Shown here piece by piece: positions 23,602 through 32,458 of a stretch of DNA of 64,000 bases (positions are counted from its first letter, which is position 1; each line of letters begins with the position of its first letter). Source of the stretch: Pontibacter diazotrophicus (GTDB lineage: Bacteria; Bacteroidota; Bacteroidia; Cytophagales; Hymenobacteraceae); contig NZ_QRGR01000007.1 of the NCBI RefSeq assembly GCF_003367245.1, forward strand, positions 248,001 through 312,000, written 5' to 3'. The notes beneath the pieces are model-generated. The model did not search any database, had not been told where the DNA came from, and saw only the letters and a list, made by a program, of their open reading frames with translations. Both the position numbers and the translations under genes were made by a program.

Positions 23602-24387
23602 ATGAGTATGAATCAAGAGAATAAAGAGACAAAGGTGCAGAAAAAACCTAAGGTCGAAAGTTATGATATATCCAAGTCTGATGAGACGCTTCACTTAGCG
23701 ATTGACCTGGCAAAGTTTATTAAAGAGAACCGTCTCTATCAGAATATACAAGGCAAAGAATACGTGAATGTGGAAGGCTGGCAATATGCCGGTTCCCGCC
23801 TCGGGATTCTGCCAGTGGTAGAGCATGTGGTGAATATCAGCACCGACGATGAGATAAAGTACCAGGCAAAGGTGAATTTGCTTGACTTGCGCAGCCAGCA
23901 GGTGGTAGGAGCAGGTTTTGCTATCTGCTCTAACCGTGAGCAAGGTAAAAAGTACTACCAGGAGTTCGCTATAGCCTCTATGGCGCAGACACGCGCCATA
24001 GGTAAAGCTTACCGTAATATCCTGGCCTGGATTATCCGCGCTGCTGGTTACGAGCCAACGCCTGCGGAGGAAATGGATTACAGCGGCAACGATCAGGCGG
24101 CCAAGCCAGCTGTGCCAACCGAGAAGAAGGCAACAATGAAGTCTTCTTCCAACAACACACCGGTGGTGGCTGAAGAAGAGCAACAGAGTGCCAGCGTTCG
24201 TTATGCATCGGCAAAGCAGAAAGAGGAAATCATCAGCCTGCTGAACAACCCGACTATTACGCGCCAGGAGAAAACTAAAATGCTGCTCAACATCAACCGC
24301 TTTGATGAAGAACGCGCTGCGCAAGCTATCGAGAAACTGAAAAAAGTAATCGAAGACCGTGAAGACGGTCAGTCCGCGGCGGCGTAA
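23602..24387 (+). CDS. Hypothetical protein resembling phage-type ssDNA annealing proteins
   Basis: A soluble 261-residue protein. A charged N-terminus precedes a domain (about 28-160) with GKEYVNVEGWQYAGSRLGI and the striking SMAQTRAIGKAYRNILAWII...AGYEPTPAEEM. That second motif is found in phage and plasmid proteins of the single-strand annealing type (recombination mediators) and in uncharacterised bacterial relatives. A variable Lys/Ser-rich linker follows, then a helical C-terminal segment (ASAKQKEEIISLLNNPTITRQE). A DNA-recombination or repair role is inferred from this motif only. Its position after dnaB agrees, but a terminator separates the two. Confidence 0.7.
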   Translation: MSMNQENKETKVQKKPKVESYDISKSDETLHLAIDLAKFIKENRLYQNIQGKEYVNVEGWQYAGSRLGILPVVEHVVNISTDDEIKYQAKVNLLDLRSQQVVGAGFAICSNREQGKKYYQEFAIASMAQTRAIGKAYRNILAWIIRAAGYEPTPAEEMDYSGNDQAAKPAVPTEKKATMKSSSNNTPVVAEEEQQSASVRYASAKQKEEIISLLNNPTITRQEKTKMLLNINRFDEERAAQAIEKLKKVIEDREDGQSAAA

Positions 24388-24408
24388 TCATAAAATTTTA
24401 CACTTCTG

Positions 24409-24446
24409 AGACCTGCTCCTGTTAAGGGGCAGGTCTTTTCTTTTTC
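24409..24446 (+). terminator. Rho-independent terminator
   Basis: Stem AGACCTGCTCC / GGGGCAGGTCT with a wobble pair and six-base loop, followed by TTTTCTTTTTC, immediately after the annealing-protein-like gene. Confidence 0.8.
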
Positions 24447-24538
24447 TGTCTTGCACACAGCCACATAGTTTCCTTTACTCTAATTTTAATTCTTAATACC
24501 AAGCTTTGTGCAGCAGGCGCCGTATAAAATCACTTTAA

Positions 24539-24568
24539 CAGCAAGTGATAAGACAGCAAGTGATAAGA
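24539..24568 (+). repeat. Tandem 15-bp direct repeat in front of the outer-membrane gene pair
   Basis: The unit CAGCAAGTGATAAGA occurs twice head-to-tail (24539-24553 and 24554-24568), ending one base before the ATG at 24570. It covers the ribosome-binding region, so slippage would alter translation initiation of the downstream gene. Confidence 0.85.
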
Positions 24569-24569
24569 A

Positions 24570-25370
24570 ATGGATAGAATTTATACTCAACTTACTTCAC
24601 AGTTCAGGTGGCTGCTTGTAGTGGTGGCGCTGCTTGCTTTCGTGCAGCCAGCACATTGTCAGGATGAAGAGGTGCCGGAGTTTGAAACAGACAGGCCGGA
24701 CCAGGCAGAGGCGGCCTCGCTGGTACCCCGCGGTACCTTACAGCTGGAAACAGGTTTTTTCCTTCAGGAGGATACAGAAATGGGGGTGGAGCAGAAGATA
24801 AGAGCCTATCCTACTGCGCTGGTTCGCCTGGGTGTGCTGAACTGGCTGGAGCTTCGGGTGCAGTCTGCGCTGCGGGACTCTGTGATGGAGAGGCGCACCC
24901 GCTTCCGGACAAGTGGTTTTGCGCCTTTAACCTTGGGTGCCAAGGTAAAGCTCTGGGATGAACAGGGCCTGAGGCCACAGGCTGCACTCATGACTATGGT
25001 TACCTTACCTATAGGCAGCCGGGCCTTCCGACCAGAAAATCCCGATCCGAATTTTAGGGCATTGTTTAAAAACTCGCTGACAGATAACCTGGCCCTGAGC
25101 TATAACCTGGTCTATGGCTGGGTGGGTGGCGACCCGGTGAAAGGCTATGCCGTTAGCCTGGGATATGATATTACAGATAAACTGACTGCGTTTGGAGAGG
25201 TGTACGGTGATAAACAGAAAGGCGAAGAGGCAGAACATGCAGTAGATGGTGGCCTTATGTATATGCTGCTGCCAAACCTGCAGCTGGATGTGGCAGCCGG
25301 CAGAGCGCTAAACGATGCGGCACCGGATTACTATTTCACAGCTGGATTCAGCTGGAGAATACCACGATAA
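24570..25370 (+). CDS. Outer-membrane beta-barrel 'transporter' protein (phenol MetA-pathway type), copy 1
   Basis: A 266-residue protein with a signal peptide (hydrophobic segment about 12-30 ending QPAHCQ) and the family opening ETDRPDQAEAASLVPRGTLQ. The rest is alternating beta-strands and ends with SWRIPR, as expected of a barrel closed at the C-terminus. The family (PF13557-like, 'putative MetA-pathway of phenol degradation') is named for one neighbour; its function in Bacteroidota is unknown. It is the first of two tandem paralogues. The second starts 53 bases later. Confidence 0.8.
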   Translation: MDRIYTQLTSQFRWLLVVVALLAFVQPAHCQDEEVPEFETDRPDQAEAASLVPRGTLQLETGFFLQEDTEMGVEQKIRAYPTALVRLGVLNWLELRVQSALRDSVMERRTRFRTSGFAPLTLGAKVKLWDEQGLRPQAALMTMVTLPIGSRAFRPENPDPNFRALFKNSLTDNLALSYNLVYGWVGGDPVKGYAVSLGYDITDKLTAFGEVYGDKQKGEEAEHAVDGGLMYMLLPNLQLDVAAGRALNDAAPDYYFTAGFSWRIPR

Positions 25371-25423
25371 CAGACGCTTTGCCACCTGCACCAGATAAGT
25401 AGCTATCCTGATATGACACCTGC

Positions 25424-26224
25424 ATGAACATAAAGCCAACCATACAAAAGGCGTTTCTCCTGATAACGGCTCTTCTCTTTATTCTGGTGAAGCAGGGGAA
25501 TGCGCAGGAACAGGAGGAGGACTTAGGGCGAATTTCTACAGGCAGGCCAGACCAGACGCAGGGTACAACTGTGGTTCCTAAAAGCACACTACAGATAGAG
25601 TCGGGTTTCCTGTATCAGAAGAATACTGCGGAGGAACAGGAGACCAAGACACACGCTTATCCCACTGTATCGCTCCGCTATGGTTTACTTGAAAGGCTTG
25701 AACTGCGGGTGGATGGGGCTTTTCAGGACTCTGTGATTCGGGAGTATAACAGCTACCGGAAAGTAAATGGTATAGGGCCGCTTGGGGCTGGTTTCAGGCT
25801 TTACATGTGGAAGGGAGCCGGTGTGTTACCGCAAGCCGCTTTAACGGCAACCGTTTCGTTACCTGTCGGCAATAGTAACATGGTCTCAAATTATACCGAC
25901 ACTGAACTCAGACTCGGGTTCACCAATACCATCACACCTGATTTATCTCTTACCTATACCCTCGGCTACGGTTGGGTGGAGGAAGGGACCGAAACGAAAT
26001 ATGCCTTTAAGGTGAGCGGTGATTTGAGCTATAGGGTGGCGGTATATGCAGAGGTATTCGGAACAAATGCCGAAGGTTCACGTGCAGCGCATCAGGCTGA
26101 CGCAGGGGTGCTTTTTATTGTGCGGCAAAATATGCAGCTGGATGTAGCGGCAGGGATTGGATTGAGCCGGGCAGCTCCAGACTTATTCATAACTACCGGC
26201 TATTCTGTAAGGCTGCCCCGGTAG
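25424..26224 (+). CDS. Outer-membrane beta-barrel 'transporter' protein, copy 2 (tandem paralogue)
   Basis: This 266-residue protein has the same length and layout as the preceding gene: signal peptide ending GNAQ, STGRPDQTQGTTVVPKSTLQ matching ETDRPDQAEAASLVPRGTLQ, and LQLDVAAG near the end, closing with SVRLPR. The two clearly arose by tandem duplication and have diverged considerably, so the copies probably differ in specificity. A barrel in the outer membrane is inferred. No enzyme genes of an aromatic pathway are nearby, so the family name should not be read as function. Confidence 0.8.
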   Translation: MNIKPTIQKAFLLITALLFILVKQGNAQEQEEDLGRISTGRPDQTQGTTVVPKSTLQIESGFLYQKNTAEEQETKTHAYPTVSLRYGLLERLELRVDGAFQDSVIREYNSYRKVNGIGPLGAGFRLYMWKGAGVLPQAALTATVSLPVGNSNMVSNYTDTELRLGFTNTITPDLSLTYTLGYGWVEEGTETKYAFKVSGDLSYRVAVYAEVFGTNAEGSRAAHQADAGVLFIVRQNMQLDVAAGIGLSRAAPDLFITTGYSVRLPR

Positions 26225-26445
26225 TGTAGTCAATAAATGACAACAGCAGGTTGTTGAAGGAACATCTTGTTTAATTTTAGTGGCTATTGTCGCTTTCACA
26301 AAGATTATGTCATTTTTGCTTTGAGACCTTTCTTCAAAATACTGTGAATGAATGCGCTACGCTACAAGAAGTATTGTGTCTGCTCTTTTTATTCTTGTGT
26401 CTGATTTCTTATGTCCTATCTTCGCTTCTTAAATAGAACAGATTC

Positions 26446-28356
26446 TTGCAGGACATCCACCACATCTTAAAAACCTACTGGGGCTATGCACACTTCAGGC
26501 CACTGCAGGAAGACATTATCCGCTCGGTGCTGGCAGGGGAGGATACCCTGGCGCTGCTCCCGACCGGTGGTGGCAAGTCTGTCTGCTTCCAGGTGCCTGC
26601 TTTGGCGATGGAGGGGCTGTGCCTCGTTATCACGCCGCTGATAGCCCTGATGAAGGACCAGGTAGAGCAGCTGAATAAAAGAGGCATCAGTGCCCTGGCT
26701 GTCTACTCGGGAATGAATCGCCGGGAGATTGATATTGCCTTAGACAACTGCGTGTATGGCGATGTGAAATTTCTGTACCTCTCGCCGGAGCGCCTCCTCA
26801 CAGAACTGTTTCAGGAACGGGTAAAGCGCATGAGGGTGAACCTGATTGCTGTGGATGAGGCGCATTGTATATCGCAGTGGGGTTACGATTTCCGCCCGCC
26901 CTATCTGCAACTGGCCGAGCTACGGGAGGTACTGCCCAAAGTACCCGTTATCGCCTTAACAGCCACCGCCACCGCGCAGGTGAAGCAGGATATACAGGAG
27001 AAACTCGCTTTCCCGAAGCCAAATGTTTTCCAAAAAAGCTTTGCACGGGCAAATCTTTCTTACTCCTGCCTGGACACCGAGGATAAAGCAAACCGCCTGC
27101 TGGAGATACTACAGCGCATGCCGGGCCAGAGCATTGTGTATGTGCGCAGCCGCCGCCAAACCGTGGAGGTTGCCAAATTCCTGCAGAGCCGCCGTATTTC
27201 AGCCGCCGCCTACCATGCGGGCCTTAAGTTTGAGATGCGCAATGCGGCGCAGCAAAGCTGGATAGACGATAAGGTGCGGGTAATAGTAGCCACCAACGCC
27301 TTTGGTATGGGCATTGATAAGCCGGATGTGCGACTGGTCGTGCACCTCGATCTGCCGGAGAGCCTGGAGGCCTATTATCAGGAGGCAGGCCGTGCCGGGC
27401 GTGACGAGAAGTATGCCTATGCGGTGATACTGAATGGTCCGAATGATGTAGCGGAACTGCAGCGGAAGGTGCAGGAGGCGCATCCGTCTATCGAATATAT
27501 CAGGAGGGTATACCAGTGCCTCGCTAATTATTATCAGTTGGCGGTAGGCAGTGGCCTGATGAGCAGCTTCGACTTTGACCTGGCCGACTTCGCAAAAAAC
27601 TACAAACTGCAGCCGCTGGAGGTGCACCACACTATCAAACGGCTGGAGACAGAAGGATACCTGCAACTGAATGAGGGATACTATATGCCGTCGCGGCTCA
27701 TGCTGCTGCTCGATAACCTGGCGCTATATGAGTTCCAACTGGCCAATCCGGATCATGACCAATTCATCCGGATAATCCTGCGCATATACGGTGGCGAAGC
27801 ATTTACCAATTATGTTAAGCTGTCGGAGCGGAGGCTGGCGAAGCAACTGAACATGCCGGAACAGGAGGTACGGCGTAAACTGGAGTATCTTCACAAACTG
27901 CAGGTAATTGCATATGAGCCGCAGCACGATTCGCCCCAGCTTGTGTTCACTAAGCCCCGCGAAGATGCGAACGGCCTGCCCCTGGACACAAAGCAGCTGG
28001 CTGCCTTGCGTGAGCGGGCACTGCTGCAAGCCAAAGAGATGGGGCGTTATGTTACCACCTCCAACCGCTGCCGTACGCAATTGCTTCTGGAATATTTCGG
28101 AGAGGTTACAGATGACCGCTGCCGCATCTGCGATTACTGTCTTGCCGAACGCAAAAAAGAGCGGGAGGGGGCGGAGCAGGAAACGCTTCGGGTAAAGGTG
28201 CTCACACTGGTGAAAGCGCAGGCCTGCTTACCCAAAGAGCTGGTACAGCAGTTTGAACCGAAACACGCGGAAACGGTGACATCGCTTGTGCGGGAACTGG
28301 TAGATGTAGGGCGTTTAAAGTACAAGGAAAGTGGAAAGCTGGAGGCGGCAGAGTAG
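26446..28356 (+). CDS. recQ: RecQ-family ATP-dependent DNA helicase
   Basis: A 3'-5' superfamily 2 helicase of 636 residues. Walker A LLPTGGGKS lies at about 37-45, DEAHCISQWG near 137, and motif VI GRAGRDEKYAYAVI in the second RecA lobe. The RecQ C-terminal zinc site is CRTQLLLEYFGE...CRICDYC (about 540-565), followed by a winged helix. No HRDC domain is evident, since the protein ends about 70 residues after the zinc site. It repairs stalled forks and unwinds recombination intermediates. No ATG precedes the first conserved motif. The start is TTG 26446-26448, with an in-frame stop 12 bases upstream. Confidence 0.92.
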   Translation: MQDIHHILKTYWGYAHFRPLQEDIIRSVLAGEDTLALLPTGGGKSVCFQVPALAMEGLCLVITPLIALMKDQVEQLNKRGISALAVYSGMNRREIDIALDNCVYGDVKFLYLSPERLLTELFQERVKRMRVNLIAVDEAHCISQWGYDFRPPYLQLAELREVLPKVPVIALTATATAQVKQDIQEKLAFPKPNVFQKSFARANLSYSCLDTEDKANRLLEILQRMPGQSIVYVRSRRQTVEVAKFLQSRRISAAAYHAGLKFEMRNAAQQSWIDDKVRVIVATNAFGMGIDKPDVRLVVHLDLPESLEAYYQEAGRAGRDEKYAYAVILNGPNDVAELQRKVQEAHPSIEYIRRVYQCLANYYQLAVGSGLMSSFDFDLADFAKNYKLQPLEVHHTIKRLETEGYLQLNEGYYMPSRLMLLLDNLALYEFQLANPDHDQFIRIILRIYGGEAFTNYVKLSERRLAKQLNMPEQEVRRKLEYLHKLQVIAYEPQHDSPQLVFTKPREDANGLPLDTKQLAALRERALLQAKEMGRYVTTSNRCRTQLLLEYFGEVTDDRCRICDYCLAERKKEREGAEQETLRVKVLTLVKAQACLPKELVQQFEPKHAETVTSLVRELVDVGRLKYKESGKLEAAE

Positions 28357-28387
28357 GAGAGATCTCAGGCTGCCGAAATGATAGAAA

Positions 28388-29869
28388 TTAGTTTCCAATC
28401 AGTTCCTTGCCTGCCTCTCGCAGTGTCGTCACGTTGTCTTTTATCTCAGGATTAGGTGCCGTCAAATACACAGCCGATTTGCTCCAGTAGTCGGCATAGT
28501 CTATGTTCACCCAAAAGCTGCTGTTTTCTTCTCCTTCTACCACATCCATAAAATAGAGCGTTTTCGGTATGGCAGGAAGCGGAGCAAGGCTGCAGGTGTC
28601 ACAATCGGACTCTTTCAGATAAGCATATCTTTGATTCAACGCGCTGTTATAGGCAGTGGCTTTGCCTGAAAGCAAATCAGTATATGCCGTTGCAATGTTG
28701 CCGTCTATAGCAAATACCTGCAGGATGAAGAGGAACATAACGGCAAGCGGTAAAATGGGTGATAGCCTGCGTTCAGCCTGCAGCAAGTGCGCATACTTGG
28801 TAAGAGCTACCTGCACATTATAAAACCAGCCAAACACAAAGAAGAAGTAAATCACATTCTCAACCCTTGGTGTTGGCCGTTCCCCAACAGCCCAGGTAAA
28901 AGCAAACTGCATCAGAAAAAGCGTGACAATGTAGTGGCATAACGAGAGCCGGAGGTTTACTTCAAAGAAGCTGGAGGCTTTAGTTTTGTCTGCTAAAGGC
29001 AACCCCCAGTAAATGACATAAAGTACTGATGCTACAAGAATGGGAGCAAGCCACCTGTAAAAACTTAATACTGTCAGGAAGGCGGCATAGATAGTTGCCC
29101 ACAGCGGCTTCGAGGCGTTGGGGTGTTCTTCCATGCGGGCATAGTTCCCAGGGGCAAGCACTGCAGCTAAAATGGCGACAACGCAAAGGATGAACAGGCA
29201 AAGCAGGTAAAGTCTGTTTTGCCTGTCATTCCGGTTATGATAAAGTATAAACAGGATAGTAGTAAAAGCCATCACGATGGACATTTCGTTAGAGCCCACT
29301 ACTGCGACACAAAGCAAAGCAGCAAACGCAACATAAAGCACCTTATAGTTGCTGCTACCTGTCCTGAAGAAGCTGATGAGAAGGGCCAGTAACAGCAGCA
29401 GCATGATATTCGGTAACTGGTAAGTCAGATATCCCGGCAGCCAAAACATGCCTTCTGACACACTTGGTAGTTGCATCAGGTAAAGGCATAAGAGCAGCGC
29501 TGCTAACGCCAGCGTTTTTAAAACATTAAAATGCCTTTGAAGAAGTTTGTGGAGGAAAAGGCAGGTGGATACAACTAACAGCAGGATGAGGAGAAGGGAG
29601 TATACCTTATACCTGTCAAAATTTCCATAGATGACGGGATTAATCTGAAAGGCCGTTGTCGTGCTAAAGTACCTTCCAGTCCAGTTCATGTAATAATTTA
29701 CCTGTGTTTCCCAAAAGCCATACGTCATGTCCCTGACAGCAAAGCCAAAGTCATCAGCCTGCGGGTGGTTGTACAGTGTTAGGAACAGGAAGGGGAGCAG
29801 CACCAATAGCCCGATGCACAGGAACATAATGTAGTTTATTTTATGTCTTTCTCCGGTAGAATGCGGCAT
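28388..29869 (-). CDS. Polytopic membrane protein, DUF6056-like
   Basis: A 493-residue integral membrane protein with about ten to twelve hydrophobic helices and a soluble C-terminal part (about 410-493). The first loop contains NHPQADDFGFAVRD, followed by YYMNWTGRYFS; an acidic DD motif after the first helix is the mark of GT-C-type lipid-linked glycosyltransferases and of the DUF6056 group. A role in envelope glycan synthesis is possible, but no partner gene is adjacent. It starts at ATG 29867-29869. Assignment to the family rests on this motif and topology. Confidence 0.72.
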   Translation of the reverse strand: MPHSTGERHKINYIMFLCIGLLVLLPFLFLTLYNHPQADDFGFAVRDMTYGFWETQVNYYMNWTGRYFSTTTAFQINPVIYGNFDRYKVYSLLLILLLVVSTCLFLHKLLQRHFNVLKTLALAALLLCLYLMQLPSVSEGMFWLPGYLTYQLPNIMLLLLLALLISFFRTGSSNYKVLYVAFAALLCVAVVGSNEMSIVMAFTTILFILYHNRNDRQNRLYLLCLFILCVVAILAAVLAPGNYARMEEHPNASKPLWATIYAAFLTVLSFYRWLAPILVASVLYVIYWGLPLADKTKASSFFEVNLRLSLCHYIVTLFLMQFAFTWAVGERPTPRVENVIYFFFVFGWFYNVQVALTKYAHLLQAERRLSPILPLAVMFLFILQVFAIDGNIATAYTDLLSGKATAYNSALNQRYAYLKESDCDTCSLAPLPAIPKTLYFMDVVEGEENSSFWVNIDYADYWSKSAVYLTAPNPEIKDNVTTLREAGKELIGN

Positions 29870-29894
29870 AGCAGGTTATAAGGCATTGAGGCTT

Positions 29895-29902
29895 CAAATA
29901 TA
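29895..29902 (-). promoter_or_regulatory. Candidate -7 box of the DUF6056-like gene
   Basis: The minus strand reads TATATTTG (TAnnTTTG), about 26 bases upstream of the ATG. No -33 TTG was found. Confidence 0.35.
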
Positions 29903-30126
29903 GACAAATCTGCTATTTAAGTTGAAGGGATAGTTTGCCCTGGAGGTTGGCAAATGCCTATTTCGTCTGAACCCGTACTTCGCCTCTGTTACGGTCATTC
30001 TCACCCCTCATATTCCCGCCTTCCCAATATTAAACTGCTCTTAAGGGCTATTCAAAGGGTTGCCATGCAACGCCAGTGGTTTTTTCTGACTCTTCTCTTT
30101 AATCAACGACTAAATCAAAGTAAAAC

Positions 30127-30861
30127 ATGAAAAAGTACTTTTCTTTAAGTTTGGGAAAAGCAGTTCAGTGGCCACTTGTACTGTGTAGCTTCCTATTACT
30201 GAGTGCCTGCGATGATGTGAATTGTATAAAAGGGGATGGCAATGTGGAGCAACGCACCTTAACCTTGCAGCCCTTTAGCGAAGTGGAAGCCAATGGCGAT
30301 TTCAAAGTATACATTACCCAAGGCGAACCACAGCGGGTGGAGGTGAAAGGGGAGTCCAACATTTTAAGTAATCTGAACACCCGGGTGCGAAACGGAAAGT
30401 GGGAAATTGAACATGAAAGCTGCGTGCGCAGGAGTGAGCTTGTGGAGGTGTACATTACCATGCCCGAGGTGGAGGCCCTGTACCTGAACGGCTCCGGCCG
30501 GATTTACAGCGAAAATAAACTGGTAGTAGATGAGTTGCCCGTGCAGGTCAATGGCTCTGGCAAAGTTGATCTGGAGGTAGAGGCATCTAAAGTAATCATG
30601 CGGGTGACTGGCTCGGGAGAGGCATTGCTTAGCGGTACAACAGATATTCAAACCATCAACATGTCTGGTTCAGGAACCGCAGCAACATCTAACCTGGCAG
30701 CCGAAGATGTAACGGTAAACCTGTCCGGTTCTGGCGAAGCAGAGGTTAGGGCCAGCAAATCACTCACTGTTGATCTTTCAGGAAGTGGAAAGGTATACTA
30801 CTACGGCAACCCTACTGTAAACTCCAACATCAGTGGCTCCGGCAAATTGGTGAAGCGGTAA
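30127..30861 (+). CDS. Head-GIN (DUF2807) domain lipoprotein
   Basis: A 244-residue exported lipoprotein (LLLSACDD, Cys28) with the DUF2807/'head GIN' fold. It opens GDGNVEQRTLTLQPFSEVEANGD and continues with about seven GSG turns (LNGSGR, VNGSGK, VTGSGE, MSGSGT, LSGSGE, LSGSGK, ISGSGK) at regular 20-residue intervals, as expected for a right-handed parallel beta-helix. The role is unknown, but such proteins are thought to be surface or periplasmic adhesin/stress-related factors. It is monocistronic, closed by a bidirectional terminator. Confidence 0.9.
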   Translation: MKKYFSLSLGKAVQWPLVLCSFLLLSACDDVNCIKGDGNVEQRTLTLQPFSEVEANGDFKVYITQGEPQRVEVKGESNILSNLNTRVRNGKWEIEHESCVRRSELVEVYITMPEVEALYLNGSGRIYSENKLVVDELPVQVNGSGKVDLEVEASKVIMRVTGSGEALLSGTTDIQTINMSGSGTAATSNLAAEDVTVNLSGSGEAEVRASKSLTVDLSGSGKVYYYGNPTVNSNISGSGKLVKR

Positions 30862-30981
30862 CTGGTAGACAACAGTATCAGGACAAAGGAGAAAAAACGA
30901 TAGATATTCGCACTATCAGAAGCAGCAAACTGAGCTGCAGCATGTATTTTCCTTCTTTTGATACTCACAAAGTAAACCAGA

Positions 30982-31018
30982 AAAGCCCGGACATGTGTAG
31001 CGTCACTGTCCGGGTTTT
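30982..31018. terminator. Bidirectional terminator
   Basis: 12-bp stem AAAGCCCGGACA / TGTCCGGGTTTT with a wobble pair and a 13-base loop, between the head-GIN and hydrolase genes. Confidence 0.85.
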
Positions 31019-31051
31019 TCTGGTTATAAGATGATTAACAGGAAAGTGGGC

Positions 31052-32104
31052 TTACATAGCGGTTTTGCTTTTTGCCTGGGCAGCATCCACGTCTTTAATA
31101 AATTTAATGACGCCATCCATAAATACCTGCTGATCGTCCCACATTGCCAGGTGGCTGCCATTCGGGCAGTAAAGGTACTGGCCGTTCTGCACCAGCTGGC
31201 TCATTTCCTTCATTTCCTCCGGGTTCATGGTGTCATATTTGGCGCCCACAGTAAGTGTAGGCACAGTCAGCTGCTTCAGGTCGTCCCAGCGGTCCCAGTT
31301 TTGCAGGATGCCACCCGGCACAAATTCGCTTGGGCCTTGCATGTATTCATACACTTTCTGGTTCACATGCTTAAAGCTGCGATTCACCGGATCTGGCCAA
31401 TCCTCTAGCCGGCACAGGTGTTTCTTATAGTAGTTTTCGTACACCAGCGCCTGGTACTCCGGGTTCATAAAGTCACTCCGTTGCTCATATACCTCCAGCG
31501 AATCGATGAGGGAGGGGCGCATTTCGCTCCGTAGTTTCGCGTTGTAAACAGCATACTTTGGAAAGCTGGCGGTCATGTTGCTAATGATGAGTCCCTTGAG
31601 CTTGTCCTGGTGTTTTAAGGCATATTCCATGGCCAGCATACCACCCCAGGAGTTGCCCAGAATGTAAAAGTTGCTCTCATCCAGACCCAGGTGCTGCCGC
31701 ACCTGCTCTACTTCTTCCACAAAGCGGTCGATGTTGTAAAGCGACATATCCTCCGGCTGGTCAGAGTAGTAGGAACCGAGTTGGTCGTATTCGTAAAACT
31801 CGATGTTGGCCTCCGGGAAAAAGCTTTCGAAAGCTTCCATATACTCGTGCGTCATGGCGGGGCCGCCGTGGAGAAGAAGCACTTTCATGGTAGGGCTATT
31901 GCCGAAGCGCTTCGTCCATACCTTATAACCTTCCTTTAGCGGAATCATCTGTATGCCGCCTGTCTGTACCTCGCCGGGCGTTTTATAATTCAGGTAACTG
32001 TTGGCTGTTGTTTCTGTGGTTGTCGTTTCTTCCACACGCTGGCAGCTGGTGCAAAGCGCAGAAATGACAACGCAGGAAAATAGTAGCTTAGAAAGCTTTT
32101 TCAT
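31052..32104 (-). CDS. Alpha/beta hydrolase lipoprotein, proline iminopeptidase-like (S33)
   Basis: A 350-residue alpha/beta hydrolase. A lipoprotein-type signal (ISALCTSC) puts it in the envelope. The nucleophile elbow GNSWGGMLAMEYA carries the catalytic serine, with oxyanion motif LLLHGGPAMTHEY. The acid lies in GAKYDTMNP, and the histidine in CPNGSHLAMWD. The HGGP signature is typical of proline iminopeptidases, which release N-terminal proline, but related hydrolases also carry it. The start ATG 32102-32104 is favoured over a TTG three codons earlier. It is transcribed alone. Confidence 0.87.
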   Translation of the reverse strand: MKKLSKLLFSCVVISALCTSCQRVEETTTTETTANSYLNYKTPGEVQTGGIQMIPLKEGYKVWTKRFGNSPTMKVLLLHGGPAMTHEYMEAFESFFPEANIEFYEYDQLGSYYSDQPEDMSLYNIDRFVEEVEQVRQHLGLDESNFYILGNSWGGMLAMEYALKHQDKLKGLIISNMTASFPKYAVYNAKLRSEMRPSLIDSLEVYEQRSDFMNPEYQALVYENYYKKHLCRLEDWPDPVNRSFKHVNQKVYEYMQGPSEFVPGGILQNWDRWDDLKQLTVPTLTVGAKYDTMNPEEMKEMSQLVQNGQYLYCPNGSHLAMWDDQQVFMDGVIKFIKDVDAAQAKSKTAM

Positions 32105-32458
32105 GTTTATCAAGAGAGCTTAAAGTACAAATGTGGTTAGAAGCTAAGTAATTTGTTTTTGCCCACAAAAGTTTAAGAACATTTATTTAGCGGATAGGCT
32201 AAGCCAATGATTTAAAAATCTTTCAAGTGGTTAATCATTAGTAAGATATGAGTGTCGCGTCGGCTTAGAACATGCTTGTACATGGGCAAATACATTTGAT
32301 TAGCATACTAGAAAAAGCTAAAAGTCAGTTTCAGACAAGGCATCTGTCATATACTTAAAAGCAGCTATCGCGTAACTTGTATTTTAGAATTACAGAATTA
32401 TAAATTACGATTAGCCTTATCACTATAGCGCAATTGTTTAACCTTTTAATCTGCTCCC
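32105..32458. other. Divergent spacer between the S33 hydrolase and D-lactate dehydrogenase genes
   Basis: This 354-base AT-rich region must hold both promoters. I found no exact -7 consensus, gene or RNA in it. Confidence 0.4.

Noticed and set aside
24570..26224. Phenol degradation pathway
   Set aside because: Only the family name suggests it; no aromatic catabolic enzymes are near the two barrels.
26446..28356. RecQ as part of a phage-defence system
   Set aside because: No nuclease, methylase or other defence gene is adjacent; it reads as a stand-alone repair helicase.
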